A DNA stretch of 23,786 nt. Origin: Lentihominibacter faecis (GTDB taxonomy: Bacteria; Bacillota; Clostridia; Peptostreptococcales; Anaerovoracaceae). Under the pieces are notes generated by a model. It worked only from the letters and a program-made list of their open reading frames with translations, made no database searches and had not been told where the DNA came from. The stretch covers positions 1 through 23,786 of the forward strand of contig NZ_JACRWC010000063.1 in NCBI RefSeq assembly GCF_014306095.1, given 5' to 3'. A program made the translations under genes and the position numbers. Of this stretch, positions 1 through 7,938 are shown in pieces (position 1 is the first letter of the stretch; the number at the start of each line of letters is the position of its first letter).

Positions 1-431
1 CCGCCGCCTACCCAGGCCTGTACGGAAGTCCATCCGCAGGCTGTGATCGCTCTCAGCAGAGCCGGGATCTGTGCACCCAGTGTTCCGAATGTCAGTCTTG
101 CGAACAGAGGGAACGGGATGCCGTATTTTGTACCGATCTGAGAGTTCAACTGGATCGGTACCAGAATGATAACGTTACCTAATGCTACGTTTAAAACGGA
201 GAGCCATGGGGATACGCCCAATGCGATAAGTCCGGATGCCAGGGATAAGGATGGGATACAAATCGACATACCTACCCAGAGCATTGTGATGCTGTATGTA
301 GTCCAGCTTCTTTCAGAAATTGAAGTTGGAGCCAAGTCATCATTATAATACTTAGAAGACTTGAGTTCCGCAAGAGTCGCTTCGGATATTTCGAAGAGAC
401 CGCCTCTTTCTACTTGCGTGATGGTGTTCAT
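1..431 (-). CDS. NCS1-family permease, 5' part only (cut by window edge)
   Basis: This is the first 143 codons of a nucleobase:cation symporter-1 permease that runs off the left edge. Translation from the ATG at 431 is open throughout and differs from the neighbouring full-length permease at only about 5 of 143 residues. The DNA differs at about 25 of 431 positions. The family imports purines, pyrimidines, hydantoins or allantoin with a cation. The conserved helix-3 segment GWTSVQAW is present, carrying the Trp and Gln that bind substrate in Mhp1. An AGGAGGAG ribosome site sits just upstream of the ATG. The roughly 45-bp leader is also shared with the second copy, so the duplication includes it. 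Substrate is not determined. The gene is truncated by the window, not visibly broken. Confidence 0.9.
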   Translation of the reverse strand, partial: MNTITQVERGGLFEISEATLAELKSSKYYNDDLAPTSISERSWTTYSITMLWVGMSICIPSLSLASGLIALGVSPWLSVLNVALGNVIILVPIQLNSQIGTKYGIPFPLFARLTFGTLGAQIPALLRAITACGWTSVQAWVGG

Positions 432-484
432 AGTCCATCTCCTCCTTTAATAAAAAATAAAACAATGAAATAAATAACGACTTA

Positions 485-515
485 ACTATACAAACGATAC
501 TTGGGTTGACGTCAA
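485..515 (-). promoter_or_regulatory. Promoter of the truncated permease, 19-bp spacer
   Basis: On the minus strand TTGACG (510-515) and TATAGT (485-490) are separated by 19 bp. The -10 ends 53 bp before the ATG, almost the same distance as in the second permease copy. Overlong 19-bp spacers are characteristic of promoters activated by MerR-family regulators. A 12-bp perfect palindrome, GTTGACGTCAAC (505-516), covers the -35 and could be an operator. The hexamers and spacing are seen; regulation is inferred. Confidence 0.5.
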
Positions 516-616
516 CTTGACAAAACGGGAAAATCTACAGTTAACTATAGCAAAAGTGAAGATTTCGTGAAAAGTTTATGTAGCTACTTACACATTTCCT
601 TGACCAACGGGAACAC

Positions 617-666
617 AATAAAAAGAAGCTGCTGCCCCGACACCTTCGGTGTCAGAGCAGCAGCTT
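617..666 (-). terminator. Intrinsic terminator of the full-length permease gene
   Basis: Read on the minus strand, a 10-bp outer stem (AAGCTGCTGC paired with GCAGCAGCTT) encloses GACACC/GGTGTC capped by a TTCG-type loop. It is followed by a T-rich run (CTTTTTATT). It lies about 45 bp after the permease stop at 711 and separates the two permease copies. Confidence 0.9.
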
Positions 667-710
667 GCTGCACAATATGACTTAATTACATTTTCTAAAT
701 CACATTACGA

Positions 711-2285
711 TTATATTTTCTGTCTTTCTGTGAATGCTTCGTGCTCTTCTTCTGTAACGCTGGAGTTTCCAGCCAGGCTGGTCTTCATCAGCAGGATGTA
801 TACTACGAAGCCGACTACGAAGGACCATACGTAGTTGATCGAGTTGATGAATGTCCAGAATGCACCCTGTACTCCGAAGTATGTAAGGAGTGGGAAGATG
901 AATGCCAGAACCCATGCGATGATTGCTGCTATGTTGAAGCCGCCGGAGTACCAGTATCTGCCTTCAGCACCCTTGAACAGGGAAGCGATGTCAGCTCTCT
1001 TATGCTTAACGATGAAGTAGTCAGCGATGAAGATACCTGCGATCGGAGCCAGGATAGTACCATAAGCGTTCATCCAGGTGAAGTATGCAGCGCCGGAACC
1101 ATAGATCCACCATGCCTGCAGGATGAAGAATGCGATGATGATCGTGATGATAACGCCCTTCTTGTAGGAGATCTTCTTAGGAGCCAGGTTGGAGAATCCA
1201 TTTGCAGGAGCTACTACGTTAGCTGCTACGCAGGTAGTGATAGTAGCTGCAACAACGCCGACAGCTGCGATGAAGATCATGATCTTGTTATCCAGGTGAT
1301 AGAATACGCCGGTCGGGTCGAACATTGCTTCGCCGTAAGCCATCTTAGTAGCCTGGGAGAAGTAAGCGCCGATGAATGCGCATGCTGCCATTGGAAGCGG
1401 CATTCCGTATAACTGGCCTCTGAACTGGTCTTTCTGAGTCTTGGCATATCTGGAGAAGTCAGGAATGTTCAGTGCCATCGTTGCCCAGAATGCGATGTTG
1501 CCCATCAGACCGGTAAGATATACGAGTGCGAATCCGCCCTTCTGTGTGATCAGAACGCTGTCATTTGGCTGAGCCATAACTTCGAAGAATCCGGTTCCGT
1601 CCGGAGTAATGGAGTATGCCCAGAAGAGCAGTGCGATCATTACTACGATCAGGATCGGGGATCCGATGTTCTGTACCCATTTGATCTGGTCGATACCGTT
1701 GTATGCAACCCATGCTACGAACAGCATGAAGATCACATAACCGATGAACTGTCCGCCTGCTACAGACTGTATGCCGCCCCAGGAAGGAAGACCGATCGTC
1801 CAGCCTTCGTCAGCAAACTTAGGAACGAATGCACCGATCATAGCGCCGACAGCGCCGCCGCCTACCCACGCCTGTACGGAAGTCCATCCGCAGGCTGTGA
1901 TCGCTCTCAGCAGAGCCGGGATCTGTGCACCCAGTGTTCCGAATGTCAGTCTTGCGAACAGAGGGAACGGGATACCGTATTTTGTACCGATCTGGGAGTT
2001 CAACTGGATCGGGATCAGGATGAGGATGTTACCAAGAGCTACGTTTAAAACAGAGAGCCATGGGGATACGCCCAGACCGATAAGTCCGGATGCCAGGGAT
2101 AAGGACGGGATACAGATCGCCATGCCTACCCAGAGCATTGTGATACTGTATGTAGTCCAGCTTCTTTCAGAAATGGAAGTCGGAGCCAAGTCATCATTAT
2201 AATATTTAGAAGACTTGAGTTCCGCAAGGGTCGCTTCGGATATTTCGAAGAGACCGCCTCTTTCTACTTGCGTGATGGTGTTCAT
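711..2285 (-). CDS. NCS1-family nucleobase/hydantoin/allantoin permease
   Basis: A 524-residue inner-membrane permease of the nucleobase:cation symporter-1 family (Mhp1, PucI, CodB relatives), which imports nucleobases or related ring compounds using a cation gradient. It has about 12 hydrophobic helices. Family marks include GWTSVQAWVGGG near residue 135 (helix 3 substrate-binding Trp and Gln), NIPDFSRYAKTQ near residue 275, and NVVAPANGFSNLAPKKISYKKG near residue 360. The ATG at 2285 is preceded by AGGAGGAG. A terminator follows at 617-666, and a near-identical paralogue lies downstream on the same strand. The divergent MerR-like gene at 2564 is the likely regulator. The family call is secure. 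Substrate (cytosine, uracil, allantoin, hydantoin) cannot be read from the sequence. Confidence 0.93.
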   Translation of the reverse strand: MNTITQVERGGLFEISEATLAELKSSKYYNDDLAPTSISERSWTTYSITMLWVGMAICIPSLSLASGLIGLGVSPWLSVLNVALGNILILIPIQLNSQIGTKYGIPFPLFARLTFGTLGAQIPALLRAITACGWTSVQAWVGGGAVGAMIGAFVPKFADEGWTIGLPSWGGIQSVAGGQFIGYVIFMLFVAWVAYNGIDQIKWVQNIGSPILIVVMIALLFWAYSITPDGTGFFEVMAQPNDSVLITQKGGFALVYLTGLMGNIAFWATMALNIPDFSRYAKTQKDQFRGQLYGMPLPMAACAFIGAYFSQATKMAYGEAMFDPTGVFYHLDNKIMIFIAAVGVVAATITTCVAANVVAPANGFSNLAPKKISYKKGVIITIIIAFFILQAWWIYGSGAAYFTWMNAYGTILAPIAGIFIADYFIVKHKRADIASLFKGAEGRYWYSGGFNIAAIIAWVLAFIFPLLTYFGVQGAFWTFINSINYVWSFVVGFVVYILLMKTSLAGNSSVTEEEHEAFTERQKI

Positions 2286-2337
2286 AGTCCATCTCCTCCT
2301 TTATAAAAAATAAAACAATGAAATAAATAACACCCTC

Positions 2338-2368
2338 ATTCTAACAAGTCAAGATGCGATGAAGTCAA
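2338..2368 (-). promoter_or_regulatory. Promoter of the full-length permease, 19-bp spacer
   Basis: Minus-strand TTGACT (2363-2368) and TAGAAT (2338-2343) are separated by 19 bp, with the -10 ending 52 bp before the ATG. A second TTGACTT lies inside the spacer (plus-strand AGTCAA at 2347-2352). The spacing matches the paralogue's promoter at 485-515, although most surrounding bases have diverged. This fits activation by the adjacent MerR-family protein, which is inferred. Confidence 0.5.
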
Positions 2369-2484
2369 TATAATAAAATGAAAATTTAGAAAGTTGTGTC
2401 GAAATGTGAAAATCCAAACCAATAACATGCAGTCCGACTTTAATCCGCATAAAAAATACGGATAATCTCAAGACCGCACAACTC

Positions 2485-2513
2485 TTTACACTCGGAACGT
2501 TTCCTTATATAAT
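2485..2513 (+). promoter_or_regulatory. Promoter of the MerR-like regulator gene
   Basis: TTTACA (2485-2490), a 17-bp spacer, and a perfect TATAAT (2508-2513). The spacer contains the small dyad GGAA-CGT-TTCC (2494-2504), which could serve autoregulation. Position about 50 bp upstream of the gene is appropriate. Confidence 0.65.
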
Positions 2514-2563
2514 TTTAAATACATAGAGGAAGAGGAAAAGGAGATAGCTGATCAAACGAAAGG

Positions 2564-3820
2564 TTGGTGAGTGTTGTGAAAATCGGAGAGTTTGCACAAC
2601 GGTATAATATGAATCAAAGTGCGGTGCGGTATTATATCGAGAAAGCTTTACTGACACCGGTGCGTAAGAATGGTCAGTATATTTTTGACAAGACATGCAC
2701 GGAACAAATGGAAAAAATATTGTTTTATAAAAGTCTTGGATTCTCTTTGGATGAGATGGGGACGATCGTTTGCTATGAAGATGCATCCCATTTAAAGGAT
2801 AAGACTGTTCTTCTGCGTCTGCTTGATCTGATGCAGAAAAAGAAGCAGGACGTGCAACGGGTCATCGTTGCACAGGAACGCATTTCCGAAAGACTGGAGA
2901 CCGAAATAGGAAAGTATGAAGAACTGCTGCAAAACTGGGAACAGGGCAGTGATCTCCCTGGCATGCCACTGCAGGCATTGGAGATCCTTCGCTGTCCGAA
3001 GTGCGTCAAATCCATCGAACTGCGAAATGCCCTGATCTCCGGTGCAGGGATACAGACTGCGAAAATAAGGTGTGAATGTGGCTATCAGGCAGCGATCGAA
3101 GACGGTGTTTTTATCGGGGAAGGCAGTACGAAGGCCTCTCCGGTGAAAACCTCTGAGAATATAGATTCCGTGTCTGCAATCACAGAGGATTTCAGCCTGG
3201 AATACGCGAATCTGGTCAATAAAGGGCATCTGTGGCTCTATCAGAAATTTTCACAGCAAATGGAAAACCTTCGTTATGTTATGGCCGGTCCGTTCACCTA
3301 CAATTTCATATTGAAATATCTGAAAAAGCTTCCGAAGGATGTGATCTATATTTTAATGGATGTATCTATCGATAAAGTACGAAAACTGCAGCAGTGCTTT
3401 TCGGAACTGGACTATCAGATCGTATATATTGCAGCAGGTTCTGATATGATACCGCTGCGGGAACGGTCAGTAGATTATTATATCGATGATTTTTCCACAA
3501 TAAATCACATGCTGTCATACGGAAAGGATCTTATGAAGTCTGTCGGACCGCTGATCTCGGAACATGGCAGGATCATAGGTATTTTAAATGACTATCGCGA
3601 GGCAGGGGGCTCTTTGGAAAATATGAAAAAAGAGTATAATACGTTTGAGCCGGAGGAGATACAGTTGAAAAAGCTGTATCAGAATCTTATGCGTTCAGGC
3701 GTTCAAGTATCAGAACGTGACAGCCTTGGTATTTCAGGAGGCAGCGAAAAAGCTTTTCGCCAGCAGGCGGAAAATGAAACGGTAAGTTTGATCGCTTACA
3801 TGGCAGAAAAGGAGCAATAG
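2564..3820 (+). CDS. MerR-type regulator fused to zinc ribbon and methyltransferase-like domain
   Basis: A 418-residue likely transcription factor. Residues 4-70 form a MerR winged helix-turn-helix (KIGEFAQRYNMNQSAVRYYI, then FYKSLGFSLDEM), followed by the long helix 75-125 typical of MerR dimerisation. Residues 141-185 look like a zinc ribbon (CPKC at 144-147, CEC at 170-172). Residues about 215-390 resemble a class I methyltransferase fold (ILMDVSIDKVRKL, then AAGSDMIPLRERSVDYYI), but the glycine-rich SAM motif I is not recognisable. The domain may therefore sense a ligand and not methylate. The start is uncertain: TTG 2564, GTG 2567 or GTG 2576 are all in frame, and GGTGAG just before 2576 could be its ribosome site. 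Divergent from the NCS1 permease, which it probably controls. Confidence 0.8.
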   Translation: MVSVVKIGEFAQRYNMNQSAVRYYIEKALLTPVRKNGQYIFDKTCTEQMEKILFYKSLGFSLDEMGTIVCYEDASHLKDKTVLLRLLDLMQKKKQDVQRVIVAQERISERLETEIGKYEELLQNWEQGSDLPGMPLQALEILRCPKCVKSIELRNALISGAGIQTAKIRCECGYQAAIEDGVFIGEGSTKASPVKTSENIDSVSAITEDFSLEYANLVNKGHLWLYQKFSQQMENLRYVMAGPFTYNFILKYLKKLPKDVIYILMDVSIDKVRKLQQCFSELDYQIVYIAAGSDMIPLRERSVDYYIDDFSTINHMLSYGKDLMKSVGPLISEHGRIIGILNDYREAGGSLENMKKEYNTFEPEEIQLKKLYQNLMRSGVQVSERDSLGISGGSEKAFRQQAENETVSLIAYMAEKEQ

Positions 3821-3833
3821 GACAATGAGTTGA

Positions 3834-3856
3834 AACGGGGGGAACCTCCGTTTTTT
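3834..3856 (+). terminator. Intrinsic terminator after the MerR-like gene
   Basis: An 8-bp stem (AACGGGGG with CCTCCGTT, one G-T pair) has a 3-base loop and runs into TTTTTT. It starts 14 bp after the stop codon of the regulator. Confidence 0.8.
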
Positions 3857-3964
3857 CTTAGGGAGTGTTTAAGTCTGGTTAAAATTCTTTGAAACTCGTT
3901 TCATAAAAAGACAGGAAGTGTTAGAATAACGTCGTGGTAAATCACAGAATGGTGAGGTATAAAA

Positions 3965-4858
3965 ATGAAAACTTTGAAAGTGATCGCGGCGATCCTGATT
4001 GCGCTTGCCCTCGTAGCTGCGGAAGGGCTGGCGATGGGGATTCTTTCTGTTGACAGGGCGCTGTCAGAAGGGACTATCAAGAAGTCCATCGTAGAAACAG
4101 GAGTAGTAGACGATGTTATCGGCGAAGCGCTCCGTGAAAATACCGTAAGCATGGGCGGCGCCTACGGTGAACTGGTGCAGTCAGTCATGAAGACCGACGT
4201 TATGAATGATTTCTTTGCAGCGTACCTGTCTTCAGTGATCCGCAGTGAAGTATACGGTGAGCAGTATGAGGAGATCGCAGAGGATGATCTCATGCAGGCA
4301 TTTTCCTCTGCAATAGACGAAATGGAAAAGTCAGGAGCGATCCGGATCTCCCAGGAACAGGAAAGCATCATAAAAAATATGATCAAAGAGGAGCTCCCGA
4401 GGCTGACGCAGGACCTCAACAGTCTTGCGATGCAGTATGATGCAAGCCGTGGCGAGCTGACAAATGATGCGACATCGGCGAATGATGCGGTGAAAACTGT
4501 CCTGAGCAGAGGGACGCAGATGATCATGCTTCTGATCAGTGCCGCTTTATGTGCAGCACTGATCGCGCTGTTCTGGAAAAATAAGAGCGGATTTATATGG
4601 TGTGCTGTCGTAACGGGTGTTGTGACAGCGTGCTATGTCCTTTTGACAGTACTGGGAGCAAGTGGCACACTGTTAGCTGGAGGAAGCCCGGGGGATGCTT
4701 TTGTACTGACATTGCTGTCCCACGGATTTAAAGTCGCGGCGATCATTGGCGGTGTTGTGACTTGTATCTTTGTGGCTGCATACATCGTGTGGAGAGCCAG
4801 AGACCGGAGGAAAGAAGAATATGAAGAAAATATTGAGACTGCAAAGCGCTTTGCTTAA
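3965..4858 (+). CDS. Membrane protein of unknown function
   Basis: A 297-residue protein I do not recognise. It begins with an uncleaved-looking hydrophobic segment or signal (residues 5-25), followed by about 155 residues of acidic, helical, probably extracytoplasmic sequence. Three membrane segments follow near 184-204, 209-230 and 257-277, then a short charged tail. Topology suggests one external domain held by four helices. The ATG follows GGTGAGG. A possible promoter has TAGAAT near 3923, preceded by the dyad TGAAAC-TC-GTTTCA, but its -35 is weak. The 3' end overlaps the next gene by 38 bp, so the two are probably cotranscribed and translationally linked. It is a real gene by length, start signal and composition. 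Confidence 0.8.
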   Translation: MKTLKVIAAILIALALVAAEGLAMGILSVDRALSEGTIKKSIVETGVVDDVIGEALRENTVSMGGAYGELVQSVMKTDVMNDFFAAYLSSVIRSEVYGEQYEEIAEDDLMQAFSSAIDEMEKSGAIRISQEQESIIKNMIKEELPRLTQDLNSLAMQYDASRGELTNDATSANDAVKTVLSRGTQMIMLLISAALCAALIALFWKNKSGFIWCAVVTGVVTACYVLLTVLGASGTLLAGGSPGDAFVLTLLSHGFKVAAIIGGVVTCIFVAAYIVWRARDRRKEEYEENIETAKRFA

Positions 4859-5321
4859 GGAAATCGATAAATATGAGAAACTGGTTCCCAAGCGTTCCCA
4901 TTTTATAGACTGGGAGAGAGTGCATATTACCAGCTGTGCCAAAATCGGCTATATGCTGGCGGAAGAGAGAGGGGTCGATCCGATTCTGGCAGCAGCGGCC
5001 TGTGCAGTTCATGATTACGGCCGGATCATCACCGGCAGACAGGAAGGGCATGCAGAAGCAGGATACCTGCCGGTACAGGAGTTTTTGAAGAATCTGGAAC
5101 CAAAACTGTTTACAGACGACGAGATCGCTCAAATCGCACTTGCAGTAAAAAACCATAGTAAAAAGGGAGAGGTCGGAACGAAGCTGGAGGAAATCGTAAA
5201 GGATGCCGATGTGCTGGACTTCTATCAATATGGATACAACATGGCGCGCAAAGAGCAGCAGGATCGCCTGGAATCCCTCTTGGGACACAAGGGAGAGGGT
5301 CTGAAATTCTCGGAAAAATAA
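4821..5321 (+). CDS. HD-domain phosphohydrolase
   Basis: A 166-residue cytoplasmic metal-dependent hydrolase of the HD superfamily. The metal ligands are visible: His35 (RVHITSC), His64-Asp65 (AVHDYGR), further His77 and His112 (KNHSK), and Asp at DADVLD (128-133). Such small HD proteins hydrolyse nucleotides or related phosphate esters, and the substrate here is not inferable. I chose ATG 4821 because GGAGGA lies 9 bp upstream and the HD fold starts normally from there. A longer in-frame start at 4770 lacks a ribosome site and lies deeper in the upstream gene. The gene overlaps the 3' end of the membrane-protein gene by 38 bp. No terminator is evident after it. Confidence 0.88.
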   Translation: MKKILRLQSALLKEIDKYEKLVPKRSHFIDWERVHITSCAKIGYMLAEERGVDPILAAAACAVHDYGRIITGRQEGHAEAGYLPVQEFLKNLEPKLFTDDEIAQIALAVKNHSKKGEVGTKLEEIVKDADVLDFYQYGYNMARKEQQDRLESLLGHKGEGLKFSEK

Positions 5322-5424
5322 AAACACACAGATTGTAAATATTTCCTACACAAAACCCTCACAATATGAGATGATAATAGGGAGGAAATAGTTTTTAATA
5401 TAAATATAAGAGAGGTAACGCAAA

Positions 5425-5835
5425 ATGAGCAATGGAACAAATCCCGCAAACGGTAAAACTTCGAAACTGGTGCTGATCCTGTACATCGCAGCAGGTGTAC
5501 TGGGAGCACTGTTTATCTACATGTTTATCTATGCGATCAATTATATCAACAGCTATGTGTCTTCCTACGGCATGAGCTTCGGTGATATGTGGATGGATGC
5601 GATTCAGTACATCATCAACGGTTCGATCAATTATCTGGTATTCGGTCTTCTGGTGTTTGCTGCAGGAAAGATCCTGGATACGGTACAGAAGAAATCGGGC
5701 GAAAACCATGCGTCTGTCGAGGCACCGGCTGCTGAATCCGTAACGGTGAACGTGATCGAAGAAGTCAAGGATGAAAAAGAAGAAACTGCTGCTGCAGAAG
5801 TAGCAGGAATCAAGGTACCGCCGCTTTTCAGATAG
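5425..5835 (+). CDS. Small two-helix membrane protein, unknown function
   Basis: A 136-residue protein with two predicted membrane helices (about 14-38 and 67-88), joined by a polar loop rich in Tyr, Ser and Met. A charged, Glu/Ala-rich cytoplasmic-type tail occupies about residues 90-136. I recognise no family. ATG 5425 is preceded by GAGAGG at a suitable distance, and a strong terminator follows, so it is probably a single-gene unit. The start and translation are convincing; the function is not known. Confidence 0.75.
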   Translation: MSNGTNPANGKTSKLVLILYIAAGVLGALFIYMFIYAINYINSYVSSYGMSFGDMWMDAIQYIINGSINYLVFGLLVFAAGKILDTVQKKSGENHASVEAPAAESVTVNVIEEVKDEKEETAAAEVAGIKVPPLFR

Positions 5836-5868
5836 GAAATCAGCGATACAGTTTTTCATAAGCTGCAT

Positions 5869-5911
5869 AAAAACACTGTACGTTTCAGAAGGAACGATGC
5901 AGTGTTTTTTT
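5869..5911 (+). terminator. Intrinsic terminator
   Basis: AAAAACACTG pairs with CAGTGTTTTT, with an inner CGTTTC/GAACG helix and a T run. It terminates the small membrane-protein gene that stops at 5835. Confidence 0.88.
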
Positions 5912-5951
5912 GTGCGTCTTTATAATAACGCGGGTAGAAACAATTTGATGC

Positions 5952-6365
5952 GTGCAAAATAATCCTATGGAAGTTTTGATTTTTATTGTGGGAGCAGCTG
6001 GTTATGCCGGGGTGGAATATCTGTATCGCGGGTACACTCACTGGACGATGGTGCTGACGGGAGGTGCCTGCCTGCTTGCCTTTTATTGCTATACAAAAGA
6101 GACGAAGGATACTCCGCTGCTCGTTCAGGCAGCTGCAGGAGCATGCATCGTGACAGTGTTCGAGTTTTTTGTGGGCGTTGTAGTCAATCTCTGGTACGGA
6201 TGGCATGTGTGGGACTACTCCCGGGAACCGGGCAATCTGCTGGGGCAGATCTGCCCGTTGTTTTCCTTTATATGGTTTCTGCTGTGCCTCATCATCCTCA
6301 TGCTTTTTTCTGCTTTAGATTCATGGTATAATAAAATGAGAAAAACATCTATTTCTGACAGATAA
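5952..6365 (+). CDS. CmpB-like (putative ABC-transporter type IV) membrane protein
   Basis: A 137-residue membrane protein with about four hydrophobic helices. The segment NLWYGWHVWDYSREPGNLLG near residues 80-100, followed by GQICPLFSFIWFLL, resembles the WDYS-P-N-G-IC signature of Pfam's putative ABC-transporter type IV / CmpB family. That family's biochemical role is not established. Start choice is weak: GTG 5952 gives the full length, ATG 5967 is the alternative, and neither has a good ribosome site. The gene lies between a terminator (5869-5911) and the phosphohexomutase gene. An extended -10 promoter for the latter sits inside its 3' end. Confidence 0.68.
   Translation: MQNNPMEVLIFIVGAAGYAGVEYLYRGYTHWTMVLTGGACLLAFYCYTKETKDTPLLVQAAAGACIVTVFEFFVGVVVNLWYGWHVWDYSREPGNLLGQICPLFSFIWFLLCLIILMLFSALDSWYNKMRKTSISDR
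6324..6332 (+). promoter_or_regulatory. Extended -10 promoter of the phosphohexomutase-nnrE pair
   Basis: TGGTATAAT is a perfect TATAAT with the TG extension one base before it. It lies 48 bp upstream of ATG 6380, inside the end of the preceding gene. The -35 region is only T-rich (about 6304-6309), which is acceptable for an extended -10 promoter. Confidence 0.45.
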
Positions 6366-6379
6366 CAGAGGAGAAAGAA

Positions 6380-7936
6380 ATGAGCGAATATAAGAAGCTG
6401 CAGAACGGCAGCGATATCAGAGGAATTGCCATAGATGGCATTGACGGAGAAAAGCCCAACCTGACACCGAAGGAAGCAAACCACATAGCAGCAGGATTTG
6501 CGAAATGGCTGCGGGAGAAGACTGGAAGAGAAGATGTGACGATCGCTGTTGGCAGAGATCCGCGAGTATCCGGGCCGGATCTTTTAGAAGGCCTGCTGCA
6601 GGGTTTCTGCAAAGAAGGCATCCAGGTGTTTGATGCTGGTCTGGCGTCTACACCGGCCATGTTCATGGCGACGATTTTTGAAAATGTAAGGGCAGGCGGA
6701 GCGTGTGAAGGATCCATTATGATCACGGCCAGCCATCTGCCGTTTAACAGGAACGGATTCAAATTTTTTACGAAGGATGGCGGTCTGGACAAGAAGGACA
6801 TTGCAAGGATCCTGGAACTGGCTGAAGAGGATGCTGCAAAGGGGGCTGGCGAGTGTGATCCGAGGCCAGCACAGGTGACGGATCTGGCACTGATGGATGC
6901 CTACTGCGTCCACTTGCAGCAGGTGATCCGTACAGGTGTCACTGACGGGAGCACGGGAGCACCGGATGTTGCGGCAGCAAAAAAGGCAGCGGAAAAGCCT
7001 CTTGCGGGAATGAAGATCGTTGTGGACGCCGGAAACGGCAGCGGAGGATTTTTTGCAGAAAAAGTGCTGGCTCCGCTGGGGGCGGATATCTCAGGAAGCC
7101 AGTTTCTGGAGCCGGATGGCATGTTTCCGAACCATGCGCCCAATCCGGAAAACAGGGAAGCAATGGAATCGATCTCCTCACAGGTCATAAAAACAGGCGC
7201 AGATCTGGGACTTATTTTCGATACGGATGTAGACCGGTCGTCGGCTGTGGACGAGCAAGGTCGTGAAATCGCACGAAACAGCATCGTAGCCATGGCAGCC
7301 GCTTTGGTATCTGAGGATCATCCGGGCACGACTGTAGTGACAGACAGTATTACCAGCAGACAGCTGACAGAGTTTCTGGAAAACAAACTGGGGCTGAATC
7401 ATCTGCGTTACAAAAGAGGATATAAAAATGTGATCAATAAAGCGATCGAGCTGAATCGCGCAGGTACGGACTGCCAGCTTGCCATCGAAACTTCGGGGCA
7501 TGCTGCTTTGCAGGAAAACTACTTCCTGGATGATGGAGCGTACCTGGCGGCAAAAATCGTTATCAGGGCGGCACGGCTGAAACAGGAAGGCAAGCCGATT
7601 TCCAGCGTACTGGCCGATCTGGAAGATTCGGCAGATGAGAAGGAAGTCCGGATCCCGATCAGGACAGAGGATTTTGGTGCATATGGAGATCAGGTGCTTT
7701 CAGACCTGAAAGACTGGGTGAAGACGCAGGATGGTATGACGCTGACAGAGCCTAACTATGAAGGTGTGCGGATCGATTTTGGAGATGGATGGTGTCTGCT
7801 GCGGAAGTCTTTGCATGATCCGATCCTGCCGATGAATATGGCGTCGGATGAGGCCGGTGGATGCCAGGCGATCGAGAAAGTTATGAAAGGTTTTCTGAAA
7901 CAGTATGAAAAGCTGGAGTTAGAAGGAGTGTTGTAG
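6380..7936 (+). CDS. Alpha-D-phosphohexomutase (phosphoglucomutase/phosphomannomutase family)
   Basis: A 518-residue cytoplasmic enzyme moving a phosphate between C6 and C1 of a hexose. All four family motifs are present: TASH with the phospho-acceptor Ser118, the Mg-binding loop DTDVDR (281-286), the sugar-recognition ETSGH (370-374), and a C-terminal phosphate-binding stretch RKSLHDP followed by PMNMASDEAGG. The metal loop keeps the three Asp and the Arg but replaces the usual glycines with Thr and Val. I cannot tell a glucose, mannose or glucosamine specificity. The start has GAGGAG 8 bp upstream. The stop is 2 bp from the start of nnrE, so the two are coexpressed. The roughly 60-residue excess over standard bacterial enzymes lies partly around residues 135-210. 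Confidence 0.92.
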   Translation: MSEYKKLQNGSDIRGIAIDGIDGEKPNLTPKEANHIAAGFAKWLREKTGREDVTIAVGRDPRVSGPDLLEGLLQGFCKEGIQVFDAGLASTPAMFMATIFENVRAGGACEGSIMITASHLPFNRNGFKFFTKDGGLDKKDIARILELAEEDAAKGAGECDPRPAQVTDLALMDAYCVHLQQVIRTGVTDGSTGAPDVAAAKKAAEKPLAGMKIVVDAGNGSGGFFAEKVLAPLGADISGSQFLEPDGMFPNHAPNPENREAMESISSQVIKTGADLGLIFDTDVDRSSAVDEQGREIARNSIVAMAAALVSEDHPGTTVVTDSITSRQLTEFLENKLGLNHLRYKRGYKNVINKAIELNRAGTDCQLAIETSGHAALQENYFLDDGAYLAAKIVIRAARLKQEGKPISSVLADLEDSADEKEVRIPIRTEDFGAYGDQVLSDLKDWVKTQDGMTLTEPNYEGVRIDFGDGWCLLRKSLHDPILPMNMASDEAGGCQAIEKVMKGFLKQYEKLELEGVL

Positions 7937-7938
7937 TC

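Noticed and set aside
741..1412. 223-codon open frame on the plus strand, very Cys/Asp-rich
   Set aside because: Antisense to the permease; its odd composition comes from the complementary codons.
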